A DNA stretch of 64,000 bases from Asterella californica. Its lineage: Eukaryota; Streptophyta; Marchantiopsida; Marchantiales; Aytoniaceae. The stretch is from positions 7,192,001-7,256,000 of the forward strand of contig JAYKYS010000018.1 in the NCBI GenBank assembly GCA_036924285.1. The letters run 5' to 3'. Each line of letters opens with the position of its first letter. Within the stretch, counting starts at the first letter, position 1. Under the pieces are notes generated by a model. The model worked only from the letters and a program-made list of their open reading frames with translations, made no database searches and had not been told where the DNA came from. Made by a program: the position numbers and the translations under genes. Of this stretch, positions 24,166 to 35,700 are shown piece after piece.

Positions 24166-24844
24166 TTGAGTTGTAATTTGCTGACAGTTTTTTGACAATT
24201 TGCAGACTATTGTGTTAATTCACTAGCGATTTTTAGCAAATTTGTTCATTTTTTTGTTATTTTGAGATAGACAGAAGTTATCCAAAGCATTCTCTAATTC
24301 TCTTGCATTTCTAGAAAAGTTACCGGAGCACATAAGCATCCCAAACGGACCGTTGTTTATCACGAAATAAACTGGGAGCTAAATAGGTTCTTCACGACAG
24401 TTGGCTAAGACGCCTCTAGGCTAATGCTACTTTAATTCATTATTAAACCGATGTTCCAATGTCGCTTGTTTCGCATCGTCGGATGTCTTTTTTCTCGAGC
24501 GAGTTGGCGCTGCAATGACAATAACCACCAGCTACTTTTTTACAGCGTGTCTTTCCTCTTATACTAACGTTATGAGAGCGGGGTGACTGTCTTCTTGGGT
24601 TCGCTGCTGTGTCCGACCTCGCGGTCTCGTCGCTCTTTATGTCTTACGTCTTACATGGGTGGTCTTACGATCCTCTTGTTACCTGTCATTGACGGACGCG
24701 TTATTCTGTGGGTCTCTGTGACTATCTCACATCACTACTGTCATCTCTAACCTAATATATTGTCATATCTCTCGGGGTCGCTATCTCTGCTGTCGATTGC
24801 TCTTTGATCGCATTGAGATTTTCTGCTCTCGATGTGGAGCAGCT

Positions 24845-25032
24845 GTTGTTGTAGCGGAGCCGTAGTGTCTGCTTGCAGGGCTCTTCGTCAGGTCTCGTCT
24901 TCGGCTCGTTGTTGTTGGACTGCTTGTTACGAGGTGGTTGCGTTGTAGCAGAACCTCTGCCTCTGCTTGCAGGGCTCTTTGTCGGATCTCGCCTTGGTCT
25001 CTTTGCTGTTGGACTGCTCGCTACCAGGCTGG
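24845..25032 (+). repeat. Two imperfect tandem copies of a ~93-bp unit
   Basis: About 24845-24935 and 24936-25032 share TTGTAGC.GA.CC, CTGCTTGCAGGGCTCTT.GTC, TCTCG.CTT.G.CTC and TGTTGGACTGCT.G.TACnAGG. A weaker duplication follows at 25065-25155 (TGAGA..GGAATGCTT twice). These pyrimidine-rich repeats precede the (TC)40 tract and look like an untranslated leader. Confidence 0.6.
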
Positions 25033-25777
25033 TAGTGACCGGACCGGGTTGCTTCTGACATTTCGTCTCTTGCACATCATTGTGAGATCGGAATGCTTCT
25101 TGCATTCATCTGTTGCACATTCATCTTCTTTGATGTGAGACTGGAATGCTTTTATGTCGATCTTTTACGTTTGGCACCTTGGTGAGGTCTGTCCGGAGTT
25201 GCCGTTGTTTTAGCCTTTCTTCTGTCTCGCTTGTCGCTTGTCGCTTGCATTCTTCTCCTTCTTGAACGGCGGAGCATTGTCGATCGGTCTTTCTCGCTAA
25301 CGGGACTTCATTCTTGTCATCGTCGGATCATTGCCTTGTTGCTATTTGTTTGCACAAGAGCTCCTCTACATGGACTACTGGATCTAGAGAGGTCTGCTGC
25401 TCGAGAGCGTTGTATCGGAGGTGGCATGTACAAGGACTTCACCATCTGCAGGGCTCTTCGCACTCTACTCCACTCTCTGCTTCTTTCATTTCTTGCACCG
25501 GTCATTTCTTTCAGTTCTGTGTTCTTCCTGGAGTTTGTTCTATGTTCTTCTTGGACTTGTCTTTTCTTTCACGTTTCGTTTGTTGTCTTGCAGGCCGGCT
25601 GTCATTCAGTGTGGGAGTTGGCGGCTACTTTTTTTTGCCTCTTCGTCTCACTCTTGGCATGGAGAGAGATGGAGTCGTATGCTTCCAAACACATGTCTAC
25701 GGCTTGGCTGCTTGGCTGCATGGTACTTTCTATCTTACTTCACGTCTTTCGCACCTTACTTCGAACATCTTAAGGTA

Positions 25778-25781
<4 letters not shown>

Positions 25782-25861
<80 letters not shown>
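25782..25861 (+). repeat. (TC)40 microsatellite
   Basis: Eighty bases of uninterrupted TC dinucleotide. The long ORFs crossing it on both strands owe their length to the repeat (Ser-Leu or Arg-Glu runs) and are not evidence of coding. Confidence 0.98.
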
Positions 25862-25863
<2 letters not shown>

Positions 25864-25873
25864 ATTCTCGCCA

Positions 25874-26185
25874 ATGTCTTCTGATTCTGAAGCTGAGGAC
25901 GCGACTGATGATGAGAAATCTGATGCACTTCACCTCTCGACTTCTACTTCCGCTTTGGTCGTGCCGTCCAGTCTTGACCAGCACTCCAACTTGTCGCAGT
26001 ATCCGCATGTGACGCCTCTCTTTCTAGTCCAGTCAGTCCACCACTTCTGTCCTTGTAGTCTATTCAGCCCTTTTGCCTCCACGGAATTAAAGGCTACAAC
26101 TGCCAACTTGATAAATTTGCTCCTCCATCAACTCCTCCCCCCTTTCCTTTGCTATCTTCCAGCTACCTTTTGTTCTCATAAATGA
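25874..26185 (+). CDS. Short acidic ORF downstream of the TC tract, unrecognised
   Basis: An ATG 12 bases after the TC tract opens 103 codons beginning MSSDSEAEDATDDEKSDALH, with a Ser-rich segment after it. The acidic start directly behind a long pyrimidine-rich, internally repeated leader resembles the start of ORF1 in some plant retroelements, but no domain is visible and the frame ends at 26185. It may be noise. Confidence 0.2.
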   Translation: MSSDSEAEDATDDEKSDALHLSTSTSALVVPSSLDQHSNLSQYPHVTPLFLVQSVHHFCPCSLFSPFASTELKATTANLINLLLHQLLPPFLCYLPATFCSHK

Positions 26186-26445
26186 AACTGTACCTGACAA
26201 GAAGCTATGGGTACATCGATTTTCGGTATGAAACCATCAGAATTCCTCCTGCCTGGATTAGATTATGTTTAAGTATCATATATTTTCTCAAGGACAACTA
26301 AGTGCTTCCAGTGTGTAATAGGACTTATATATATATATATCGACTCCAACAGTTCTGGCTCATCTTAAAGGACAGCAGATCTATTGTCTTCTCTTACCCA
26401 AAATTCTTGCGAGACGAGGTCGACAAGAACCTTATGAAACCAGCG

Positions 26446-26580
26446 GAATAGAAGCATTGCGCAGACGGCTGAGAGCAGAATATGAGCATTGCAAGCGAGA
26501 CTCAGACCAGAATAAGAGCAGCCACGCACAACGGAATATGAGCATTGCACCCACGTCTCGAAGCATAATAGGAGCACGCA
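26446..26580 (+). repeat. Degenerate ~32-bp minisatellite
   Basis: A GAATATGAGCATTGC-like core begins at 26446, 26478, 26510, 26534 and about 26566. Four of the five spacings are consistent with a 32-bp period and one unit is shortened by 8 bp. Units are diverged outside the core. Confidence 0.6.
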
Positions 26581-26631
26581 CTTCTTTACTAGAAATATTA
26601 TTTTCGTACATTTCAATACTGTGTATTGGCA

Positions 26632-26775
26632 AGATACCTTCATCCACTTCCCTCGCTTCTTTGTGTACGTTTAATACAACAGGATAGCGTCGTCCACTTC
26701 CCTACCCTCTTTCCCTACGTTTGAATACATTGTATCGCGTGATAGAACAGGATAGTTTCATCCACTTCCCTGTCA
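26632..26775 (+). repeat. Three imperfect tandem copies, 50-69 bp
   Basis: GATA..nTC.TCCACTTCCCT starts at about 26632, 26682 and 26751. The first two copies also share TACGTTT.AATAC. Unit length varies through an insertion in the second copy. Confidence 0.6.
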
Positions 26776-27214
26776 CTTCCCTGCCATTACGAATATACTT
26801 TTATCTTAACTCCATTACGATTATATATACTCCTTTCACTACGGAGAGCAGTGTTCGTCTGTGTATTCTCCAACTGATAGAGTATGAAATAAAAGATGTT
26901 AAGTAATCGTTCAGCATAAGCAATTTGAGAGCTTGATAAGTAGACAAGTTTTTTTTTGCTGCGAAATATCTATGCCCCGTTATACTCCCAAGGAGCAAAA
27001 AGTTTGATAAGATGTCAACTGCTTTACTTAACCTCTTTGCACTATCCGAATCTGAGCTTACTGTAATCACGCTAGCTGTTGAGAATGCGATCGCAATAGG
27101 TAATGAAGAAGCACCACAGGAGAGGCGAGAACGACCAGAGATAGATGTGCGCTGAGGGTACTACCGAAAGAAACAGCAGGGTCAACTTTCCTTATTTCCC
27201 GCAATCGGCCTTTT

Positions 27215-27301
27215 ATACGTGTTTTGGACTGCAGTTGAAAAAAAGAAAATTGAAAAAAAGACTGATTTTTCTTTTTTTCAACTGCAGTCCAAAACACGTA
27301 T
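27215..27301. repeat. Perfect 35-bp inverted repeat, 17-nt loop
   Basis: Bases 27215-27249 and 27267-27301 are exact reverse complements. They contain GTTTTGGACTGCAGTTGAAA and a run of seven A (T on the other arm). No mismatch is present although the surroundings are decayed, so the structure is young or maintained. The stem-loop is shorter than usual plant miRNA precursors. Confidence 0.9.
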
Positions 27302-27410
27302 TTTCGAAAACCCATAAGTAGAGGATAGAGAAGTATCTATTTCGTAGTATAAAACAACTTGCCCTAAGAAAATATAAATATTATTTTTGTTAATATTAAT
27401 TTATGCACTA

Positions 27411-27490
27411 GCTATTCCAAGAAAAAAAAATTAGTACATAAATTAACAAGTTGTATATTTTTCCTTCTTCCAAACTTGGAAGAGGTGAAT
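27411..27490 (+). repeat. Dispersed AT-rich short element, best copy
   Basis: The copy reads TTCCAAGAAAAAAAAATTAG, then TACATAAATTAAC, then CTTCTTCCAAACTTGG joined to AAGAGGTGAATAAG. Related copies on the plus strand are at 15384-15425, 37005-37040, 39489-39585, 42183-42268 and 63300-63334. On the minus strand they are at 40440-40500, 40875-40950 and 44898-44937. The common end is a palindrome-like CTCTTCCAAnnTTGGAAGAG followed by GTGAATATGCATG. A TTTAATTTATTAC string occurs next to several copies (36689, 44540, 63340). The family is probably a small non-autonomous element. Confidence 0.5.
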
Positions 27491-28047
27491 AAGATCCCAA
27501 ACGTTTATAAGGTGCACATTACTCTGGATTCCGGATCTAGGCTGGCGCTGCATAGCATACATCTTGGACATCACTCCACGTCGTTTGGGGATTTCAATAT
27601 TCGAACTGTTTTGAAGTTTTCCGTTCTCTTTCCATTTGATTGTAGGGCATGTTTCGCATGGAGGGGGCGCCTCCTTGTAGAACGCTTCGACCCAACGTTC
27701 ATCCTCATTGTTAGGTATGTTTTGGATGGTTAGGTGCGACCACCACCGTAACGCCTGGCTGTCTTGTTTTGAGGTTTACGGTACATGCATACACAGTAGC
27801 ATCTTCTGGCGTTGACCATATCTTTGGCTTTTCTCCCAGTTTCCGAAGGGCATAATCACAGTTTTCAAGACTCCAAAGTCACTACCTAGTACGCACAGCT
27901 TGCCGACTTGCTATGTAAAAATGTATATATGTTAACCAGATGCATAGCCTGGCACTTCCACTGCGTAGTACATGTATGGCTCCAGATACAAGTAGATCAA
28001 CAATACCACAGTGGGCAGTGTCTTTGACCGCAAGTCTTATCGAAAAA

Positions 28048-28554
28048 GTCGCTAAGAAGGTTCTAGAGCTACAGTATAGCGGCTGTATAGCAAGTTGGAG
28101 GTTTTCAAAAGAAGGCCATGAAAGCTCATAATCCACCTAGACAACCATTCCAACGGCCTCTACGAGCCAACCGCGTACATTTTGACAAAACGAAGTAGGC
28201 ATGTTGGCGTCTCTCCCTGGACAATTACAACATACTGGACATCGAAGTCAACTATGTCTATTTCATCGCGAGCTTCCGTTTGAAGTCATAGAATAGAACC
28301 ATTCCAGATATATTGGAGACAAGGAAAGTGACTAACAAGTAACCGCAGTAGGTCCTATTTGCTAAGAAGGTTCGAGAGCTGTAGGCAGTTGGATGTTTTC
28401 CAGAGAAAGGCTATGAAAATTAGGATTAGTGGCACCCTTGGAGTCCACCAAACCAACCATGTAGATTGTAACGAACAAAGTATGCACTTGTACTGCGATG
28501 TACTGCGATGTTGGCGTCCCTGGACAGTTACAAAATACTGAAACCTTAAAGTCA
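28048..28554 (+). repeat. Direct duplication of ~200 bp (offset ~310)
   Basis: 28048-28253 and 28358-28554 share GCTAAGAAGGTTC.AGAGCT, then AG.TGGA.GTTTTC, then ATGTTGGCGTC, CCTGGACA.TTAC and AA.ATACTG. Indels and substitutions are frequent. A fragment of the upstream flank (CCGCAGTAGGT) recurs at about 29448, suggesting a dispersed element with three local copies. Confidence 0.5.
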
Positions 28555-28559
28555 ACAAG

Positions 28560-31300
28560 TCTCTACCGTACTATCCATTCACTCCGCGCACAGGCAATAG
28601 ATTCTATACACTATAAGGTTTAACGCATAGTAGCAGAAATTCCCTTGATATGTTTGGTGTGTTTGATAACACCCTTCACTTTCTATTGAATATAATACTA
28701 TTACTTTTTCATGTCGGATTGTACACATTAGTTTTTTTAGCATTTATTGTCTAATATGTAAATTCAAACATGAACGATGTGAATGAAAGACCATATAGTT
28801 TTTGAAAATAAAATAATAATAAATAATAAATAAAAGTAAAATAATTAGTTTTATTATTAATAACCAATCAGGAATGTGATCAAGCAATACATCACTAAGA
28901 GAAATATTATCAAACACACCAAACATATTAAAGGTGTGATCAAACAAATTTCTGCGCATAATAGCTAATGGTATAATAGTCTCAGCTTGATTGTATAATA
29001 AAAGTTGTTTACCTACTGCAAAAACTATTCGTACCGTTTCGAACAAAATATATTTTCAAATTCAAAGGAAATCTCACTAGTTAAAAGATATATTTTGAGA
29101 AGACCGTAAGATTGTAAAAAGCTTGTCTCATGACTTCGCATATGACTCAGTTTTGTTTGTTTCGTGGTATAAGTATTTATTGTGTATGAAACAAGAAAAT
29201 GATTCACTTCTTGTAAATGCAGGTTACAGATTTTCCTCAAGATTCAATCTCGTCATTTCGCTCATTATGCTAAATACATGATTACACATTAACGCGGGTG
29301 GAAGAGAAGGGAGTTTTAACGCGCTTTTCTCCCTGCAGTGAAATATAATTGCGCGGATTGAATGGGTGGTACGATGCTTCAGTGAGAGCTTCCGTCACAG
29401 ATTAGAACCATGCTTAGAGCCTTAGAGTCAAGGAAGTACTGTAATAAGAAACCGCAGTAGGTACTGTTTGCGATGATGTAGTCTTAGGGTCCAATGGTTT
29501 ATAGCATTTTATCAGTAGTTTTTCAGTTTTTCTCAAAATTCGAAGCAGATTGGCCGGCTTGGTAGTACTTAGGTTTTTCACTCCACACACAGGAGAAAAT
29601 TAATACGGTGGGAATTTGATCTCGATGTTTTTGAAACAGAGGAGAAAATTCTTATATTGGCTTGTTACCACTAACTTGTGAATAGTTGAATAGTGTAATC
29701 AAGGATATCCATGTCCATTTAGATCAAAATAATCTGACACATGTTAAAGTTCAAGATCTCAGTCTCGCGAGATACTCGTAAACAGTACCCAAGAGAATCC
29801 TCTACAAATCGATTATTTTAAAAATATTATTTATTTTTGTATAATAGAAATTGATACTTTTGCCATAGAAAGTCTTATTACTGAACCTAACTTCAAAAGT
29901 TTACAGAAATAGAAAGTGAAAAAATACACAACGAGGCACAAGTGCGAAGAATGTAAATTTCAAAACTAAAATAATTATATTTATTATATGTTCGCAAATG
30001 TAAAATATACTAACAGAGTTAAAATAATCTGTATGGAATTGGCATAAGTGTTCTAACTCTAATCAGATGCTTGCACTGTGTAGCTCTCGGAAAAGATTTT
30101 CCCAAAGATACCCAACTTTTACTAAATGAAGAAAACCTAGTCCACAGATAACTATGTGCGGCTGGGCCTTTAATCCAGCATCGCCTACGGTTCCGTGTTG
30201 CTTTGGCCTTTGACTTGGGCCGATTCAACCCTACGGTAGCTGCCGGCAAAGGTTGCACTGTGAAGGTTACACATGTCAAATGGATTCTCCGTGGTCAACT
30301 CGTTGCACCTGAACGATAGATTGCAGGAAGGTACCTCAAGTGTCATCTGATCTGGCTAGAAGCAAAGCTCGAGCTCAGGACGAAATCAATTTGCTTTCCT
30401 TCTAAAAAAAGCTATGATAATGTCTTCGCCAGCCAATTATAAAGCAAGGGACCTGGTGCAGTGTACTTGGTTTGTCCAGACTCCAAACTACTGGCTCAGT
30501 TGCAGCGTACTCGGTTGGACTCTGTCGGACTCGGTTGGAGGACCTGCTGCACGAGCCACGAGAAGTGAAACGACATAACAAGCGAAAATTGTGAAGTGGT
30601 CGACTGGCGGTCAGCGCCAACTCGGCGCTACAAATTCCATGTACTAAATCAAATTTCGAGATTCGATCCTCTGGACTCTGAAGTCTGGGCCGACTTCTAG
30701 TCATCAAAGTCTCGCAGTAAATAATCTAGAGCATGACGCCCGTTGAGGTCGAAGAACCTTACACAGAAACCGGAAGTGCGCCTGTCCCCGCTGTCTGTGT
30801 ATACTGTGTAATTTTCTAATCATTTACACTGGAGTAACTTCAGCAGACACCTCAACCCCTCTGTCCCCGCACACAACTCGAGCACAAACCCAACTGGAAA
30901 GAACTGTGGTTAATGCCAAATTGCTCATTTAGTCGGTGGGACTTAAAAACTTTGACGCCGGCTCTCATACGTACCGTTGATTCTGATCCTGCTTACGTAC
31001 TCGGAGTGCAGAGTAACGCAGCAGCCGTTGAAGCTGAGGACCCCGTGGAACCCGGGCTCAAGAGCCTTAACGCAGACGGTCGAATGCGGTAAACTAGAGT
31101 CAGGTGGACCAGGAACTACTACTGTACAGGTAAAGCACGACCCGGGGAACTGTTCTGGAGTCTGGACCCGGGCTTTCCTGCAAGCCTCAAAGAATTGGAG
31201 AGTTGATACTGTACTGTTGTTGAGAAAGGGGAAAAGGAGGAGGACGGGGGACTTTGTGGAGGTTACGTAGGTCAGCAGTGACCTCATTCTGCGATTGTTT
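28560..31300. other. Intergenic interval, no gene seen
   Basis: AT-rich to about 30000, then more balanced toward the next gene. ORFs at 30019-30279, 30402-30707 and 30943-31323 (minus) and 30977-31270 (plus) show no recognisable domain. The last kilobase presumably contains the promoter of the flavoprotein gene, but I could not pick a TATA box with confidence. Confidence 0.4.
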
Positions 31301-31680
31301 CTCTCACTCTTGAAGCACGACATGAGCCTTCCTTCTGCAATAATTCGTGGATCCTGCTGTCAAACGTGCCGGATTAAGCCATTTTACACCTACTAGCCCG
31401 TAGCCGTTTAGTAGTGCTGGGCAAGGGTAGTAAACTTTGACCGAATCAACATTTATTCGACACGGGAAGGAAACAGAATTGCTGAGTTGCCCACGGACTT
31501 TCGCGTCACAACGAAATCGATGCTTTAGTCTTCCGAGACAGGAGCCGAGGTGGACCCAGAGCATCAAAAACTCACATATACAAAGCTCGGCCAAGCAGCA
31601 GAGGAAGATAGCAGGGAGTTCGGCGAGACAGAGCGGAGAAGCACAACCCAGCAGAGCTAGCACAACCCACAGCTGCAAGT

Positions 31681-31722
31681 ACTACTCCTTTCTCTCTCCC
31701 TCTCTCTCTCTCGCAAGCAATC
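31681..31722 (+). promoter_or_regulatory. Pyrimidine-rich 5' UTR end
   Basis: A TC-rich tract (CTCCTTTCTCTCTCCCTC and more) at 31683-31711 stands just before the ATG at 31723. The start context is AATCATGG, with G at +4. CT tracts in the leader near the start codon are common in plant genes. Confidence 0.5.
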
Positions 31723-32799
31723 ATGGTAGGTGAGAAGAAGAAGAAGGTAGTGGTAGTGGGAGGAGGTGTTGCTGGCAGTTTGATCGCGCATGGACTGGAG
31801 AACGATGCCGATGTGACACTGATTGATCCGAAGGAGTTCTTTGAAGTTCCATATGCACAGTTGCGATGCACTGTCGAGCCTAGCTTCGCGGCGCGCTCGC
31901 TGGTCTTACACACCGACTACTTGAAGAAAGCCAGATTTGTTCTGGCTTCTGTGGCCTCAGCGACAGCCACAGAGGTAACCACAGACTCAGGGGAGGTCAT
32001 TCCTTTCGACTTCCTCGTTGTGACGACTGGAACCACTTTCAAAGGCGTGAAGACGAAGGCCGAGCGTATCGAGGAGTTCGAGGCTCATAAGAAGAAAGTT
32101 GTTGACTCGCAGTCTATACTAATTATTGGAGGTGGCCCTGTGGGTGTTGAGCTAGCGGGAGAGATCCTCCAGGATTTTCCTAAGAAAAAGGTTACCTTAG
32201 TACACAGCGGTGAGCGCTTGATTGAGTTTTTGGGGCCGAAGGCGTCAGAGAAAGCTGCGAAGTGGTTGAGAACCAGAGGAGCTGAAGTTATACTAAACGA
32301 TCGCATCGAGGTAGAAGGACTGACGCCACCGACCTATGTCACTAAGCACCAGAAACAGATCACGGCAGATGCTCATTTTGTAGCGATCGGGAAGAAGCTG
32401 GGTAATGAATGGATCGTGGCGTCACCGGCCCTGAAGAGCAAACTCAACGACCAAGGAAGACTGCAGGTTGAACCAACATGTCAAGTTGCAGGAATTAAGA
32501 ACGTGTTCGCCGCCGGAGATATCACCGATTTCAATGAGATCAAGCAAGGATTCTTATCAGGAAATCACGCGGCAACGATAATTTCGAACATAAAAAAGCT
32601 TAGCAAAAATGCTGAAGAGAAGAAACTGGCCACGTACAAGCCCCTAGAAAAGCCGTTCGGCCTCGTAAGTTTGGGGCGAGTGGATGCAGTGGCACAATTT
32701 CCTTTTGCTACTGTTAGTGGGTGGTTTCCTGGGAAAATCAAAAGTAAGGATCTGTTCGTTGGTAAGGCTCGAGAATCTCTAGGACTGAAAGCGAAATGA
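31723..32799 (+). CDS. FSP1/AIF-like FAD-dependent NAD(P)H oxidoreductase
   Basis: This is a complete, intronless ORF of 358 residues. Residues 9-18 (VVVVGGGVAG) form the N-terminal FAD-binding Rossmann motif, with the ribose-binding acidic end at LID (33-35). VVTTGT (99-104) is the usual ATG-like motif. ILIIGGGPVGVELAGEI (132-148) is the NAD(P)H-binding GxGxxG, and VFAAGDITD (261-269) is the C-terminal FAD motif with its Asp. Order and length match class-II pyridine-nucleotide disulfide oxidoreductase-fold proteins of the AIFM2/FSP1 family, known in plants as apoptosis-inducing-factor homologues. The family passes electrons from NAD(P)H to quinones. No redox CxxC is present, in keeping with that family. 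There is no Gly at position 2 (it starts MVGEKKKK), so N-myristoylation as in human FSP1 is unlikely; the Lys-rich start could bind membranes instead. The start is supported by the upstream pyrimidine-rich leader. I am confident of the family, less so of the substrate. Confidence 0.93.
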   Translation: MVGEKKKKVVVVGGGVAGSLIAHGLENDADVTLIDPKEFFEVPYAQLRCTVEPSFAARSLVLHTDYLKKARFVLASVASATATEVTTDSGEVIPFDFLVVTTGTTFKGVKTKAERIEEFEAHKKKVVDSQSILIIGGGPVGVELAGEILQDFPKKKVTLVHSGERLIEFLGPKASEKAAKWLRTRGAEVILNDRIEVEGLTPPTYVTKHQKQITADAHFVAIGKKLGNEWIVASPALKSKLNDQGRLQVEPTCQVAGIKNVFAAGDITDFNEIKQGFLSGNHAATIISNIKKLSKNAEEKKLATYKPLEKPFGLVSLGRVDAVAQFPFATVSGWFPGKIKSKDLFVGKARESLGLKAK

Positions 32800-35700
32800 T
32801 GATCGACCAGCGTAACACGCTTTTCTCTTCTGGAGTTCTTTATTCTGGAGCTCAGTATCCGGTGCTCTGTTTCCTTGACTCGGTCACGGCCGAGAAGCAA
32901 GTAGTTTTACTGCGAGATTGGCTTGGCATTTATTACAGTTCATAGAAAGAAGGAAAAGAGAAAAGTGGGAAGCCGAATAAATTGAGGTTCAACACTGTAC
33001 TCATCGGTCAACTTAGTTGCCAGGGTACAGGAGTTGGCTTCTAGAGGTTTAAACAGCTTGATGTTCATTTAAGATCAGTTTTATGTTCATGTTGTAGGTG
33101 CTGATTGCGTCTGTAGAGGTTGTTGATGCTCAGTGGATCTTTAGAGATTGCCCCTGTTGTATATCATTCTTTTGAACGAAAATTCACTTGGCATTTCCTC
33201 TTGCAATCGTGAAGCGTGATGGTGTTCTCTGGAATTCCATTCCCAGCAAAAGTTCTCACAGGAGGCTTGGTTGTACTTACCTGACATTGTACTTTGACTG
33301 TCGAAGATTTGTTTTCATACTGTACACGCTCTCCCTTCGCGCCGGTTCTTTGAGCATGGTACTTGAACCTTCTCGGATCAATCGTGAGTCGTAATCGTAA
33401 GCAAACTGTCAGGCACTGAGGACGAAGTAATGGTGCATGGAACATTATTCCAGAATTGTTCCACCAAAGGTGAGAAATTAAGTTAGAAAATTGAGTGTGT
33501 TCGAAATGACAGTGGACTTGCCAGTCTTTCCACACCCCGCCACTCAGCATGGATGTCTATCCTTCGCCTGACGTAAAGATAGGCTTTGAACTTTTAAGAA
33601 CTAACTATGATGTATCAAACATGTATGCGCCTTTGATCACAGTTATGCACAAAGGCTCAGAATTCACCATCCAGAGATTAACTCTATGTCGTTATTCAGC
33701 GAAGGAGACGCAAGTTTCTGATTAGGTTCATCTCTTCGGCCCCGACAAGTTTCCCCAACGTCCTGCGAAGCACACCTTGATCTGACAGCGTCGCACCACT
33801 ATGAGAAAGGGAAACGCTTACTCTTCCGTAAAATATTTTAGATTTGGCATCTCACTCGCATCTCACTTGTTTGTATTGCACCTTGTCCTCGGATTCGAGG
33901 ACTCGTCGTATGTTTAGTCCAAAAACGTAAGCTCACGAGGAACTGTAAGACCACTCCAAAATGTGGAAATTGCACAACGTACTGTCTGTTCGTGGAATCT
34001 CAAATCCCAAATATTTTACGTTGCCTAATGCCCGGAACACTCGGAGGTTCCGTGGTAAGAGTCCCCCGTCTCGAAACAGAAGGCACTCACAACTGGAAAG
34101 CCGTCTTTCCCGAGCATGACTCTAACGAAGAGATCAGGATCGATTTATCAACTTTTTTGGAACTTGGATACTACCGAAATGAAGATGTAAGGTCAGTTTG
34201 GCAGTCGGGATAAGCACGTAGGGTTTAGACGGCGATCCTTGAGTTGGACTGGCACGCTTCGGATGTGGTAACCCACATCGTCCGCGTGAAAAGTAAGACT
34301 GATCCACTGATACCTGATTGAGTGTGCTGGAAATAAAGTGAGACCTCAATAACTACCACGGTGGCGATCGTGAGTGTCGATCGGAATCGAAGGTGAAATA
34401 CAGAAAGGTCGGAATCTGTCGCTTTAATGTCAGGTGACAAGGATGTCGGTGGTCAAATACAATATTGACTTCACCTTCTGGTTCTAGAATGAGTATGAAG
34501 GACCAGAGGAGTAAAAGTTCACAAAAGGAAAGAGTCCAGTTCCCAGACACGGTACATCAAATGGCGCTGTATAAACAAGGTGCTGCGAACTGGAATTGCG
34601 AGGCTATGCATTCTGTACAGCAGAGTGAACATAGTGAGGAACACCGTGACACGCGAACACATACTGAAAATGCATAAACAAAAAACGACAAACTCTTTTC
34701 ATGTTTCGTTATCTTCCTGGTTCTCTTCTAATCGACGGTCAGCTATGCAGTAATCTTTCGAGTTTCTAAGCACGACCTTTATGCCAAATTCTCACATTTA
34801 TGTAAATATCCAAGCTGACATTCGAAATAATAACAGTAATAGTTGGAGGCAAAAGCGAGGATCCCGTATTGCATGAGCGATTAGTCTGACATGCAAACGA
34901 TTTTGTCCCCATGCTTCAAAATTACCTTCCCAAGCAACGTGAATGATAAGAAATGTCTTCTTCGCACGAAAGAGAATAAATACAGAAACAAGGTTTTCTC
35001 ATGAACGAAAATCAGTGGCATCTACCGATGATACCGTAATTACTGTCCCCGGCAGTGAGTGGAATGGCTAAATGCCTTTCTCTCTCACTGGAGTGAGGTT
35101 CAGGGTCCAACGTGGACAGGCCCTGAGGGTTCTTACCGTTGGCTCGACAGGCACGTAATGCAATGAGCTGATAAGAAGAACTGATGATAAATACTAAACT
35201 ATACGGGCTTACTTTACTACTGTAGTCGCCCAACTTAGTATGATTCACAAGATGATTATATTTTGGACCAGAATTCCGTCGAATGTGTTGTGGCTACCTC
35301 TTGACGCCCGAAATGGTCCTGATATCGGGTTCTTCAACGGAACCAGCCGACAGAAACTCGTCATGTCCTGCTGTTCACTTGAAAGCAACTGCGCTAAGCG
35401 CCAGTGGAGCTTCCTTGTCACATACATTAGGCTTGAAACTCTGAATATAGAACCTTCGTCCTCGTTCCATCTGTAAACTGCCTGTTAGGACAGTTGTACA
35501 ACCCTGCGAACTTCCTAGTCATTTAATAACTGGACTCAAAAGTAAATGATGCGTTGTGGGAACAGGTCAACTGGCCGAATGGTATAGGTAAGCAACAAAA
35601 GTCATACGAGCAGCACAAAAGCAGGTCAAGAGAAGTGAACAAGAAGGTTAGAAGCAGAAGGTTTGAGAGCACGGAAAATGGAAGCTCCCTTGCGTCGTCT

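Noticed and set aside
25231..26012. Long ORFs (180-254 codons) across the TC tract
   Set aside because: Their length comes from the TC dinucleotide run and pyrimidine-rich flanks (Ser/Leu and Arg/Glu runs). Only the part after 25874 was kept, with low confidence.
30943..31323. 126-codon minus-strand ORF upstream of the flavoprotein gene
   Set aside because: No domain, and it overlaps an equally unconvincing plus-strand ORF; likely promoter DNA.
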